Shown here: one piece after another, positions 1 through 13,583 of the stretch
Layout of the letters: the number at the start of each line of letters is the position of its first letter
Numbering within the stretch: the first letter of the stretch is position 1
Assembly (NCBI GenBank): GCA_905183005.1
Contig: CAJJDO010000158.1
Span: 124,001-188,000, forward strand
Source of the DNA: Paramecium pentaurelia
Taxonomy: Eukaryota > Ciliophora > Oligohymenophorea > Peniculida > Parameciidae
DNA: 64,000 bases
Reading direction: 5' to 3'
Program-made: the position numbers and the translations under genes
The notes under the pieces: model-generated
Databases searched by the model: none
What the model saw: only the letters and a program-made list of their open reading frames with translations
Told to the model about the DNA's origin: nothing

Positions 1-1045
1 ATATTAGCAAATCCTCCAAGATAAGATAGTAAATCAGCAATATCTTATAATTCTCTTCTAATAATATAGGTATATGGACTTCTTCTCAAATAGATAGCTG
101 AAAATTATTAATCATTATTTTAAACAATTTTAGTTTTAAAATCTCCTGCTCTTTTTACATTAATGACTTCTTCATCCACTTTTTTTAGTAGTGGAATTAT
201 GTTGTCATCAGTAGTAATATTGTATTTCTAATAAAAGACATCTGCTTCTGTTCCTGTAGAAAGTAAAAATGAAAAATAAGATTCATCATCAAAAAAGGTT
301 TGAGACACATTTTATACTTATAATGGATTGATGACATTATTTGTCATATACCTAAATAAATGATAATAGACATCTACATTCTGATTCTAAATGAACGTTC
401 TTATTAGAGATAACGATCTCTTGCTTAAGTACTTGCACATTCAGGTTTCCATGAAAGAATGGAATTTGAATTTGAATTATTGGAACACTCACTAACAGTT
501 ATTTTTACAAACTCAAAAACTTCACTTGTAAAGCTGCCCCCTAATTTGATTGAATAATTGAGTTCAGGACATAGCCATTCCTCTAGTTTGAGTTAAGAAA
601 ACTAGGAAGAAAAATCCTAATTCTTAAATATCTTTTGAAATCGATCTTTAGTGCATGGAATAAGATCTATAAATCTATCATCTTTATTTAATGTTCCATT
701 AGGGGATCGTGTATATATACGTTATTTGATAGTGATGTTGAAGAAAGGACGGCCTATGAAGTTAGGTTAATCTACTGCTAATGCAAACATATAATTATCC
801 TCATTGAATTAAATACTGTCTGGATTAAAATCAAAGATTGTCTATGTGTTTAGATGAATTTCAACTCTATTCAGAAAATCAATGATGTTCTGTTAAAAAA
901 AGAATGCTATAACAGCAATAATAGCAAGTGAGAAAAATCCACCAGTTGCTGTTTAGTATTAATTCTATCCATTAAAATTCAATTGTATGTTTTATCCAAA
1001 AATATCTAAGTTCTTAAAAACTTAAATACTATTGATATATTACAT
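1..1045 (-). CDS. Ciliate multi-pass surface/membrane protein, C-terminus beyond window
   Basis: Partial gene: its 3' end lies outside the window. The chosen start gives MQYINSIQVFKNLDIFG, then a Gly/Thr stretch (TATGGFFSLAIIAVIAFFF) that forms one membrane helix, followed by a long non-cytosolic domain. The far end (IIRRELQDIADLLSYLGG) looks like the start of the second membrane helix. This N-terminal LDIFG...TxxGG helix and C-terminal LGG helix layout is that of a large ciliate-specific membrane family of unknown function; that assignment is from memory of the family. One 26-nt intron (GTAGATGTC...TTTAG, around 388-413 on the reverse strand) restores frame. No TGA separates it from the damaged paralogue upstream, so the true start could be earlier. 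Confidence 0.6.
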
Positions 1046-2437
1046 TCTGTAGATTTTTTCATCATCGTTTTTAATATTTTTTAAATTTATTAACTCAATA
1101 TTTATAAAATCCAATTCCAGAATTTTTACCCTACCCAACTACTATTCACATAATTGATTAGGTTTGTATTTTGAATCACAAAAATCATTATGAAGCACTT
1201 TCATATTCTCTAGAACTCCATTGCCTATGAAATCTGACAAAAGTTTATGTACTTTAGATTCTTCTTTTATTTTTAACCATTGGAACGTTTGTACCCAATT
1301 TCATCACTTTTTCAATTCCTTCAATAGTTCTGATTCTTTCATATTTATTTTTAAATGGTTTCATCTTATATAAAGCATTAATATTGTATATGAATCCTGG
1401 AATATCTTTTACTATACCAATTTTCTTTTTTATTCTTTATGACACTCTAAATTATGGATTATGATAACATATTATAATGTCTTGTCTATAGTTTATTGGA
1501 ATGTCTAAAATCTTTTGATAACTTGTTTCAATATCAAGTCTTGAGCTGCATAAAGAAAATTTATTCCAATAATAAAGATTGGCTCTATTAGTCTTTCCAG
1601 TTAATTTGGTAATAAAAATGAAGGAATTTTTATTAGTTTAAGGTTTATTAATTTTGACTAATTATTTAAAGACCTCTTATTTAGTTTTGAATTTCTTAAT
1701 AAATGCTTTTAAAAAAGAACTCGCAACAATTAAAATCAGTTAGATAGAGATGAAAACTAAAACTTAACAGAACATCAGTTTTGATCTGATCAATAATTGT
1801 ATTATATAGAATTTCTTTGTCACACCACTTTGATAATATAATTATGACTTGCATTCAATCTAATATCAATCATAAATTGAAATTACTTTTATCCATTCAT
1901 TCATATCATTTACTATCATTCTTAACCCAGCAATAGCATAATCAAATATGGCAATAACTGTGCCCATTTATCCAACTCAAAAAACTTCAAAGAATGTATA
2001 GAATCTATATCTCAAAAATTATTTCATATTTATTTAAAAGCCAGACAATTTAATAACAGCACTTTTTTTTCTTTGAATTAGAATTCCTTTATATAAATCT
2101 CCTTGATGAGAATACTAAGGCTAATATCGTCTCACATTATAGGAAGATTCTATAAATGAATGATTCAGAGTAACTTATTCAAGTAAAACTAATACAATCA
2201 TAGATAAGAATATTAACTTCTCTCTTCACTTTTGGTTCTCCTAGACATTCTCACTTATATAAATTACTACTAAATAATCTACTAATCTAAGTATTGATTA
2301 CTGAGTTTATATACATTTGTTTCATTTTATAGAGAAGTACCATAACCTAACTCTATTTTAAAAAATGGGATCAAATATTAAGAAAACAGTTCCTTATTGT
2401 TTACTATATTAAAGTAAAGATATCAAATATGATTACA
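1046..2437 (-). pseudogene. Truncated tandem paralogue of the neighbouring membrane protein
   Basis: A reverse-strand frame runs from about 2437 with the sense NNKELFSQYLIPFFKIELG, through QRKKSAVIKLSGF and GQMGTVIAIFDYAIAGLRMIV (a helix that resembles the LGG membrane segment of the next gene), to a charged tail ending ...NIKNDDEKIYR. It looks like only the C-terminal half of the same family: I find no LDIFG/GG N-terminal helix between 2440 and 2780. An in-frame TGA near 1988 (between YTFFEVF and VGQMG) has no micro-intron that would remove it. Other breaks are explained by 27-29 nt introns. The frame continues into the next gene without a stop. A degraded tandem copy is the simplest reading; a mis-modelled real gene is the alternative. 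Confidence 0.4.
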
Positions 2438-2779
2438 AGTTTTTGTTTCAATTAATAGTTAGTTACAATTAAAGGACTATATATAGGCTATAAAATAATA
2501 GGAATAAGATTGGTTGGTATAATAATGAGAAAAAATAGAATTTGATTTGGATTTTATTAGAAAATTATATAAATACTAAAAGTGTTTATAAATTAAGTTC
2601 AAAAAACTAACTAAGAGATAACAAATAGGTGATCACTAAATAATTAATTTAGAGATTATTGAAATAACTAAACCAATTAATTTTGTTAATATTGAAATTT
2701 AATTAATTATAAATAAAATAAAATTGAAATGATTATTAAAATAATGATCAATTACAAAAATACATTAAAATCTATAATA
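2438..2779. other. AT-rich spacer
   Basis: About 340 bp between the stop of the giant polycystin-like gene and the truncated paralogue. I see no convincing coding frame, repeat or structured RNA in it. Confidence 0.5.
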
Positions 2780-5700
2780 TCATCTTCTTCTGGTAAATAT
2801 TCTTCTAAGGAATTCCTTAGCTTTGGAATCCAATAATTTATTCAATAATTTTTGAATAATTGGCATATTAATCAATCCCATATGAACACCATATTAAAGC
2901 ACTAATTGCATTGGAGAGTAAAGGAGGTTATCTAAACTAAAGGTTCCAATAAAAATATAACTCCATTAATTGGCTGTTTCTACTGAACCACTTAATACTA
3001 AACCAGCAAGCATAGTATAAGATATAAATGCAGCAGTAACTATCATAACAATAGCACCTCCTATTCTTACAGACTTTTTCTTATGCGCTAACATCTTTTC
3101 AAGTAAAACTTAATAAATTTTATTAACAGGAGCAGTAAGAAGAGCCAATGTCAGAGTAAGACTAATATTATCGGGTTGACCGAAAACAAAGAGTACAGCT
3201 AAACTACCCATAATACTAGTATAGACTATTGATGCCCTTAGACCTCTAGGTTTTTCTTCATCATCTTTATAAACAATAGACAAGATTTGATGGAAATATT
3301 TAAGATATTCAATGTAAGCTTTTATCTTTGAAATGGATTATTAAACTATATTTTCGTCTGGTTTAGTCTTTTGAGCCTCTGGTTATTATTGAAGTGGTTA
3401 ATCAGAGGGGGAGTTTTCAGCCTTATTTTCTGGAGATATTTATGAATTAACAGTAGCATTTTAAACATCTACTGCTACATGTGCATTTTCATCAGAGGAA
3501 ATCACTTATAAACCACTTTTCACTTTATTAGTATTAGGTTATATTAATTAAGTTTGATCAGTAATTTCAACCAAAGTAGGTGCTTGTTCTCTCTGTATGT
3601 TTGCTTCTGCTTAAGTTAATTTTGGTACTCTATTTCTATTGAAGATTGTATTTCCTTCTTAATAATTTGGTTGAACATCATTAAATTCTTATTGTTCTAA
3701 CATGGCTTTGCTTTGATTTGCATCATTTTATGTATCAATATGTTCTATTCGCAAAGCTCCATCATTTTCTTCTTTCTTTTCATCTTCTTATTACTATTCT
3801 TGTTACTTGAGTTTTTCCTCTTCTTCTTTAATCTTTTATTCTAAGGCTTCTTTTTCAATTGCTATTCTTGTGTACATAACATGATCTACCTTCATTCCCC
3901 AATAGACTACATAAGCATAACCTCCAGTCATAAATAGATAAAAGTAAAATACAATTGTTTTGTAAAAGGGGAAGGATGCAAATGCAAGTAGAGTATCTAA
4001 TGAATATACTTAAGAAGCTTTATCAAGCAAATAATCTAAGGATTCCATGATGGAAGTAGGATTCAAAGATTCACATTCACATATAGTTTCTCCTTCAACT
4101 TTTTTAGTTTTGCAAACATCTGCATTCCAACTTCCAGAATCTACTTAAGCTATACATTTAGTGGAAGTGTTTGTAGGTAATTATTTGGCAGTTGGAAATT
4201 TCATCTTCATACTAGATGTCATATTTTTGGTTGTTTCTGTGGCATTCTTAATAGCTAATTTAGGATCGACAGCTTAATAGCCACTGCTATTTTTAGGGAA
4301 TCCAGCTGAACTATAGAATGGATTATCAATAAAACGAGTTTGTGAGAATTTGAAGAAATTAGTAGTTTAACTATAATTTGCATTAGAGGTATCTGCTTCT
4401 GCTTCTAATAATCTATTTTAACTAGTATCCTTTATAGTAGATCCAGTGGCCTCATTTGCAAGTTTGGATGTTAAGAATCCAAAATTCATATTGACTGAAT
4501 TTGATGATACTTTATACATAGGTTCATTGGCTACACTAATGTCCTATAAGTAATTAATCATGGAATCAAGTTGTGCTTAGATTTCTGTTGCTGTTTAATT
4601 TTAATTGACTCTATAATTAATATAGGATGATAGAATATGAGTGTATGTATAATACTATTTCACAAAATTAGTTTTCTCTATATTTTATATGGAAGTCAAT
4701 TTATTATTATTTTATAAGTCAGTTAATCGTATTAGTTCTGCTGCTGCCAATTTGATTCTATAATTTAATTAATTCAATAAATGAGTTTCATTCAAAGATA
4801 TTAAACTAACATTTTAACTCAATATACTAGATAATGAATGATATAGTGTTTCAGTTTGATTACTTAAAAAGGTATCATTTTTATCAATAGCTAATAATTC
4901 ATTAAATAATTCTTCTTTATAATCAATTAAACCATTAAATTAAGTAAGTCTGTTTGTAATAATGGAATATCCTATCAATTATTCATCAAAGCTATGTAAT
5001 CTTAATTGATAATTTCTTATATTATCTTCACTTAAATTTGCATATTATTTGATTTGTATAAGTTCAGTTATATTGACAATTCCACCTTGTTAATCTTCAA
5101 TGTTTACAACAATGAGACTATCATGATTATTAGAATAAGGGAGTGTTAGATTAAATTTGGAATTATTTTGTGGAGGTATTATAAGAAAGTAATGATAAAA
5201 TTTTGAGTTTTCAAGATCTGTTTTATAAATTGATTAATTTGGAAATAACATAACTGAATATTTTAATGGAGTATCAACATCTTCACAATTTATAACATTT
5301 ACTTCAAGATAATCTAGGAATTCAACAAAACTTTCTTTCTTCTCATAACTTAATTCACATTTTTATGGTGGTATATTTAAAGTTAACATTTAAGTATTTA
5401 ATGATGGCATAATAAATCTAGGATCATAAACAGATAATCTCAATCTACCAGCATTACCTTTGACAATATCAAAATTAGTGAAATAATCTTGAATTTTGAA
5501 TTTAAAATCTAAATAATAAAATTAAAATGTAGCTTAAACTACTTAATCATAAATAACAGCTCCTGCATACATTAAAACATCTGGATCAATACCAGGATAA
5601 GTAAGTTTGAAAATGAATTCATCATAATAATTATGAAGTGCTAAAGGATCAACTCCTTATATAGTTAAAGCAGGTAAATCTAATTCTATAAATTAAATTG

Positions 5701-8700
5701 AAACTTTGGTTGAATAATTAACATTCTCTTTTATTATTTCCACCTAAAAATTAACAGCTTTATATGGTTCAAATGTTCTCGAAGGAATAAATTAATTGCA
5801 ATTATTATCAAAAATAATAGTTTCATTCATCTAATTTTAACAAGCAGTTCCATTAACTATATCTTCACACATCCAATAACATGTATATGTTACTTTAGCT
5901 ACTTCATCAGCTGTTAAATCTTTATCTGTTATGGTTGTATTTAAATATAATTCTTATGTAAATCCCAACATTCTGTTTCCTCCTGCTATTGTTAATATAG
6001 GTGTTGAAGGAACAATAAATAATTCAAATGTGCTTTGACTACTTGTTGTATAATCAGATCTAGTTAACTTAGTATTAAACACAAGAATATAAGGATTTGT
6101 AAAATTGAAATAAAATGGTGGAAATTCTAAAAGAACATCAAATTAGAATCCATCAACTAAATTATCTGTTAATGTCCCATTTATTAGTCTTTTCTTTGTA
6201 TTTTTTAATATTATCTCATAAGATAATAATTATTCTGGAGGATCTTTTTCTATACAATTTGAATATAATATTTTATTTGGAATTTAAATGTTCTAAAATC
6301 TATTGTATTGACTTATAAGTGTATCTTATTTAAAAGTAATTGTTGATTATTATGAAACTTAAAATTAAAATGTCTATAAATTCTATAATTTTGCAAAACT
6401 TTCAATCTAAGCTCCAAATTTATATAAAACACCAGATTAAAATAATCTCTCTGGAAATATTAAAGTATCACTATTATTTAATGTATTACTTGATAATATT
6501 GTGGCTATGACTGGATCTACAATAACTGGGAGTATTTAATTCCAAGATATTATTTTTAAGTTCTATTTTCCATTATAAAATAGTTCTTCAAATTTTATAG
6601 TTAATTATTAACATACATTTGGAGAAGTAGAATCTGTAAACCTTACTGTAGGTTTATGAGTAGATTAATCTATGGCAGCTGGAATAGATAATGTATTAGG
6701 TAGGATTTATAAAAATCTGTAACTACATCCTTACAAAAGAAATACAGTTTTTAGTTAAATAGTATCTCCAACTTAGATAATAGGATTATGACCAAAAATA
6801 ATAGAAAAATCATCATTACATATAGGATCTGTTCCAAGTAAAGCTAAAGTGTCGTCATCAAAAATGATGTTGCATAAACTATCTGAATCACCTGTTAGAG
6901 AATCATATAAAGCAACTGATCCACCAAAATCAATAGTGAATCCAGTAAATTCATCATTTAAACCAAAATATGGTACTCCCAAAGAACAATCTGTACAATA
7001 GACTGATCCAATGCTGAATCTACTGATACCTTTAGTATCACATTTACATTCTCCATTTATAGGACCAACTCTATTACCAAAACATGATAAACATCCATAT
7101 TAATTACAGTCTTTACAAGTAGAATCACATTATTAACATTCTAAATCAGAATTTTCAAAATATCCATTTGGACAACCACATATAGGTTTATTGACTCTAA
7201 TTCCTGAGCAAACAGTACATAATTCTGCAGATCCATTACAAGTTGTACACTTTTTAGCACATTAAGAACAATAAAATTGATAACTATCAAAATAACCATC
7301 AGGACAAACACAACTAGGAACTGTTATTCTATCTCCTAAACATGATGTACATCCATTGACATCACAGGTTTTACAATTATCTTGACATTTTACACAATTA
7401 ACTGATTCACCATCATCATAATAATATTCTGGACAATTACATTAAGGTAGAAGTCTATCACCTTTGCATTTGAGACAAAGAGTAGCTAATCCTTTGCAAG
7501 TTAAACATTTATTAGCACATTTAGGACAAATAGAATTAGTACCATCATCATAATAACCAGATTCACAATCACAATTAGGAGGATTAGGTGTACGATTTCC
7601 TGCACATAATTTACAAAATCTTGGAGCTAATTCACAAGTTTTGCATTAATAAGAGCAAATTGAAATATTAAGAGGAAAATCAGAATCACATGCAGTACCT
7701 GTAGCATTTATTGTAAATCCTGCTGAACAAGTATTAACACATTAATTGGCTTAAAATAAATTAGTGCATGTTAAACAATTTTCATCAGAAGGTCCAAAAC
7801 AAGTTTTACATGTTGCATGACATGCATAACATCTTTATTCATTTACTACAGGATATGAACCATCTGTACATTAATCTTTACAAGTATGTTCAATAGTTAA
7901 TAATTTTTCATTTGGACATGCAGTACATTAATTATTATTAGGTCCTGTACATGCAGTACATTCTGTATTACATGTTTTACATTCATTAGCTACAAGATCA
8001 TGATATAAATTTCCTAAACATTCAGTTATACAAGTGTTTTTATATAACACTAATCCACTATTACAAGTAGTACATTCATCTATACCTTCTCCAAAACAAG
8101 TTCCACATGTGACATCACATTTAATACATAAACCATTATATCCAAAATAGCCAGTTGGACATACAGCATAACATTAATTATCCAAGAAATACTATGTGGA
8201 TGTACAAGTTATACAATTATCATATATGCATTTACAAACATATTAAGGTCTAATACCAATAAATGATTTTGGACATTTAACATAACATTAATTATTAAGT
8301 GTATAAAATCCAGTCATACATTCAAGACATTCATTAGGTTATGTACCAAAACATTTCTTACAATTAGCTGCACATGGTTCACATACATTATTTATGCTAC
8401 CATATCCATCATAACATTCTGTTAAACATTAATTTTAAAAATAAGCTAATGGAGCATTACATGATAAACAAGTTAATTCAGAAAATCCATAACATGTTTT
8501 GCATTAACTATTACAAGGTGAACATAGAAATCCTATTTAATTATTATAAAATCCATCAGGACAAGTTTCATAACACCAATTTGTAGTTTTTAATCTATAA
8601 AATTTACTTGCACAAGTTAAACAAGCTTAAGTTGAATCCATACATGCAGAACAACCTTTCCAACATTTAGCACATCCAGTATCTACCTTATAAAATCCTA

Positions 8701-10980
8701 TTAAACAATTTGTTTAACATTCTCCACTTATGATATTTTAAACATTAAGTACTTTACCTGTTGGACAAGTGACACAATCTTTATTTGTACCAGCTAAACA
8801 TGTTTGACAATTTGAATCACATTAATCACATGTTTTAGTTGCTGTATTACCAAAATATCCTGGATCACAAACAGCCAAACATTCATTAGTGGATGATTTA
8901 TAATAATAAGAATCTTAACATGTTGTACAAGTAATAGTAGAACATATTTAACATCCATTTATACAAGGAAGACAAGTAGTGCCTGATAAATATTAACCTT
9001 CAGAACACAAATAACAATGATTAGAAACAAGTATAGCTAATCCTTTACATGCAGTACATGTAGTAGCTAATGTTTGACATTTTAAACAATTATTATCACA
9101 AATACTACATTTTGGATCATTTACATTACTAGAATCATTAAATTATCCATCTGGACATTATATAACACATTAATTTGATTAATTTCTAAAATATCCATTT
9201 GCACATTATACACATGATGTTCCAACTGTACATTAATGACATCCAGTTTAACAAGGTTAACAATCTGCTTTACCAGAATCTACATAATAATTAACAGGAC
9301 ATTGATCACAAATAGGAGTATTAATTCTTTTTGTTGATGTCAAACAATCTACACATACTCCAGCTGTTACACAAGTAGTACAATAAGTTGGGCAAGCTAA
9401 ATTCAATTTATGTATTACTTATGCATTAATTATTCTACATTACATATCCTGTCAAACAAGAACAATCAGTAGGGTCTTTATTTGCTGGATATAGACATGG
9501 AGTACAAAAAGCATAGGTAAAACAAGTATTACATCCTGCTTAACATTGAAATTAATAAATATTAATATCATCCAAATAGAATACTCCAATATAATTACCT
9601 CCTTATTATGGTTATTCAATTTCAAATAATATAGTATTTTAAGTTATTGGATATTATTCTGTCCTTTACCATGTATAATCAAGATATGCTATATAATCTG
9701 ATTTAGATATCTACAATCTGTTGACATTGTCAATTTATAAGACTGCAGCAGTTTATTTAATTCCATTTATTGTGATATCAAATTTTGTAGGATTGAAATC
9801 AAGAAAATGAGCAATTGCCCTAAAACGTATTTTATGTTATGAATTCTTGATGATTTATGTTATCAACACTTTCTATTATTAAAAAGTATCAAATGATCCA
9901 ATATAAAATTTATCACCATAAAAAAAAAAGTTTCTTTCTTTTATTTTTTCTGGAGTTGATACTACAGTTGCCATTAAATGATTATAAGTATAAAAATGCA
10001 TAAACTCTGGAATTGAAGTAAAAAAATAATAATGATCAACTTATTCTAAATCAATAATTTAATTATTTACCTCCTCCATTTTCATTAGTTTAAAGATAAG
10101 ATTACATTTTAATACAAGCTTTGGCTGTCTCATCTTAATAATAACTATTTGGACATCTTTTTACACAATTAGATAAAGTAATATCAGATTCATGATATTT
10201 ATAATATCCTGTATCACATGTTAATGTTGTTTATGTTCCTATACATGCTGTACAATGTTCTTTTTCATAACATTCCTTTTCAGTTGAATCATATAAATAA
10301 TTTTATCCACATGTTGCTATACATAAATTTGATTAATAAACTAAATCTCCTTTGCATTTACAAAAATATTGTTAAAAATAATAATTTGGACTACATGTTG
10401 GAATATAATCTATAAATTATAGGATTTCATTTCTCCCTCTTTATTGCTATTATAATAACACTAAATTTTTGATATAAATTCCCAGATTTGAATTACTGAT
10501 TTTTACCTCAAATTTCAAAGTATCAAATCTCATATTGATTACAAAATATGCTTAAGATTCATATACCAATCTATGATTTATAAAACTCAATACCTTTAAA
10601 TACAATTCTTATTGGAATCTGTAAGTGTGAATTTCTCAGAGTATACCTTTAAATCATTTGCAAAGATCTATAATTCATCATTATTCCAATTTCCAGATAT
10701 AGAATACTCAAAATATACATAGACTCTGCTTGTTTTAGGAAGAGTAAATGTTCTCTTCCAATAAATTGAACTTAAACTAGTATCTACACCTATGTAGTTT
10801 TCTGATAACCCATTTGTACAAAAGGATAATGGTAGGCTTAAAGTTTCATCTGACCATAAACTTCCTGCACTTTCATTTGTTAAATCTGTTAAAACTAAAT
10901 ATTTGCATTCTAATCTAATATTTTATCTTACTAGAACGCATAATAAGCTGCTCAAAGAAAAGAAAGATAAAAATTATCAT
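2780..10980 (-). CDS. Giant polycystin-1/REJ-like Cys-rich membrane protein
   Basis: About 2702 aa after removing four introns of 22-25 nt; the sum divides by three. It starts MIIFIFLFFEQLIM (signal peptide), followed by two all-beta ectodomain segments (about 60-190 and 330-500). Next is a very long Cys-rich stretch (bases about 9560-7020) of furin/EGF-like repeats with C-x2-C pairs such as CKTCFG and CTACTGP, each ending in Gly-Tyr-Tyr/Phe. A beta-rich region follows, like REJ domains. Near 4060-4200 is a GPS-like block (CIAQVDSGSWNADVC ... CECESL), then membrane helices (SFPFYKTIVFYFYLFMTGGYAYVVYW, which I see as one helix), a charged Gln/Glu loop (about 3800-3340), and further helices before the tail LRRIFTRRR. 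This order resembles polycystin-1 family receptors, but there is no clear PLAT domain. Probably a cell-surface or ciliary receptor; ligand unknown. Intron-poor for its length. Confidence 0.8.
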
Positions 10981-13583
10981 CTTAATCATCTATTATTAAA
11001 ACGAAAATAAATTAATGAATTTTCTAATTATATTAGAATATTTTATTCTAACATTATGATCACATTCATTTAAATTACTAAAATAATAGAAGAAGTCAAT
11101 CTTAAAATATTAAATTACTAAGAATACAAATATCCAACCAGCAAATAACTGGTCTTCTCCTCTAAACCAACTTTGAACATTCTCATTATTCCATAATGTT
11201 CCTATTGTTTATTTAATAATATATAATTAAACTATTTAATATATTCATCTCATTTTTTCATCATATATTTTAGAAATCAAACTCAATTAACTAAAATATG
11301 GCACTTAAAATAAAAAATACATTAATTTGTCAAAAAACATAATTCAACAGAAATAAAATCATGTTGTTTTATGATATTGAACAACATCTAGAATGATAGT
11401 ACACATTAAAATTTATAGCTATTCTTTTGATTTATCATTCTTTTTATTTAATTTACTAAGTAGTCGTAATATCAAATTTTTATTTGTATTGAAATTTTAT
11501 TCACCTCTATGGAAAACACAACATTTACAATTCTTATCTCTACATATTTCCAATATTTATCAAATATAACATTCTAAAATACCTTTATTAACAATTTAAT
11601 TGTATAATACTTCTCAAATAAATCATTATTGATAAATATGTATATGAAAATCTTGAATTAATAAACTATTTTATAAATATATAAATGAACTTATATATTT
11701 CACTAAAAACTTAATTCAAGTTACTTTCTTCTACATAATATAGTTTATTATTCCTTATAAGATTAGTTATAACAATATTTTCATTTAACTAATGTATACA
11801 TCTTACAAAATTCAAAAATTTAAATCAAAAATTAAAAAATTAAGAATTTATCGTAAATTAGAAGTTTAACTTCTAATTCATTTTATTTTTATGTAAATAC
11901 TAATAACAGAATAGTAAATATAAACTATATTTAGGAATATAAACACTAATATTAAAATTTCAATTTTATAAAAATGATGCTTTTAATATCTATGAAATCT
12001 AACATTATAATTTTATTGATACCTAAATAATAAATGATTTAAAATTAAAGGGAAGGATGAAAATCTATGATTTATAGAATAACGCCACTATTCCAATAAC
12101 TTTATAATTGATTTTATCAAATTAGGAATCATTAAATTTATACTTTTGATTTAAGTAATAATAATGGAATATTTTCATTATTATTATTATTATTCTACTC
12201 GTAGTAGTTTTAAGGGTTTTCATTTTTATCTAAATAAATTCTATGATTAGATCAACATTAAAGAAATATATGGTAGCCTATTTAGGAATTGTCACACAAT
12301 TTCAATAACTGCCTATATTATATATTTAATTTTAAGTATTAGAAAGGAGGAATTAAATTAATTTTTTATCAGTTTTAAAATCCGCCATGTGAATATATTC
12401 TACCAATTAAATAAAAAAGCAGGCCTTTTCTTTAATATCCAGATATTGATATTGCCAACCTAATCATTTTTCTTACTGAATGTAATATTTTAAGTGATAA
12501 AAAATGAAAATTTATTAGAACCCTAATTTTATTAATCATTTAGTTTCAATCTGCTATGGTTAATAATAAAAAGAGATTGAAAAAAGTAACATATAACCAT
12601 TAAATGACAAAAATAAAAGTTCAGCTTATCAAACAAATAGATTCAAAGCTATAATTAATTAGATTGTTAATTTAGAGATAGTTCTTTAAAGAGTTTGAAT
12701 GCATAAATAACCTTTTTGAAAACAATATAAAATTAGTAAAAAATTAAAATATGAAAATCAATAAAAATTTAATGAAATTTTGTGACTTAGAAAATATTGA
12801 TAAACTAAAAATAAATGTAAAAGAGATTCAAAACTATTTTTAAATGAAAAATAAATATCAAATAATTGAAGTAATTATAGTTTTTATATTATTTAAATTA
12901 GAATATCTAAGATAAGGATATCAAATCAATTAAAATCAAAAATTAAAGTAATATGATACTTTAAAAGAGATTTTATATAAAATATATTATTTTTTTTTGA
13001 GATCTTTTTTTAATTATTTTATAAAAATATAATCGTATATCAAATATTAATACAAAAGTGATTTTACGTAGTAGCTATCTCAAAAAGATAGAATATATTA
13101 TATCAAAAGTATACTCAATTAATAATTAAAAGATTCGATAAAATCCATACAATTTTTATTTTATGTGTTAATGAGGAAATATAATTTTTCAAACATTTAA
13201 CTCTGTTTCATAATTTATAATTAAAGGATTGGTTAAGAAGGTAGAAGTAGTATTGTTTATCACATTCTTTTTAGAGTATTAAATGTTTAGTAAAATAACT
13301 ATTGGATATAAATAGTATCTAATATTAAATAGAAATAAAAAGAAGACAAGATATTAATTTAATAATGAGACGTATTATAATATATAAATCTTTTTTGGTT
13401 CCTTAAAGTTTTATAAAATTGTATTTGCTAAAAGTAGAATTAGATGAGGATAGATGAGATGTGTAAAATTTTTTAAAGAATGGAATAAAAGATGAGAAGT
13501 ATAAACAAAGAGAAGTTTATAATATAGAGTATTCTATCTCATGAATGATTTATAATAAAAACGGTTTATATATTTATTTTTTC
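10981..13583. other. Long gene-poor interval between two giant divergent genes
   Basis: 2.6 kb without a convincing gene, which is very long for a genome where most gaps here are below 300 bp. It carries dense TGA in all frames, long A/T runs and an ATT microsatellite near 12180-12195. One gene-like fragment lies at 11040-11257 on the reverse strand. It must contain the promoters of both giant genes, which are transcribed away from each other. No structured RNA was recognised. Confidence 0.6.
11040..11257 (-). pseudogene. Possible gene fragment
   Basis: A reverse frame without TGA reads TIGTLWNNENVQSWFRGEDQ then LFAGWIFVFLVIQYFK. The composition is protein-like (three Trp, balanced charges), unlike the surrounding sequence. 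It lacks a start codon and runs in frame towards the start of the giant gene downstream. It could be a relic exon, a missed 5' exon of the giant gene, or chance. Confidence 0.25.
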
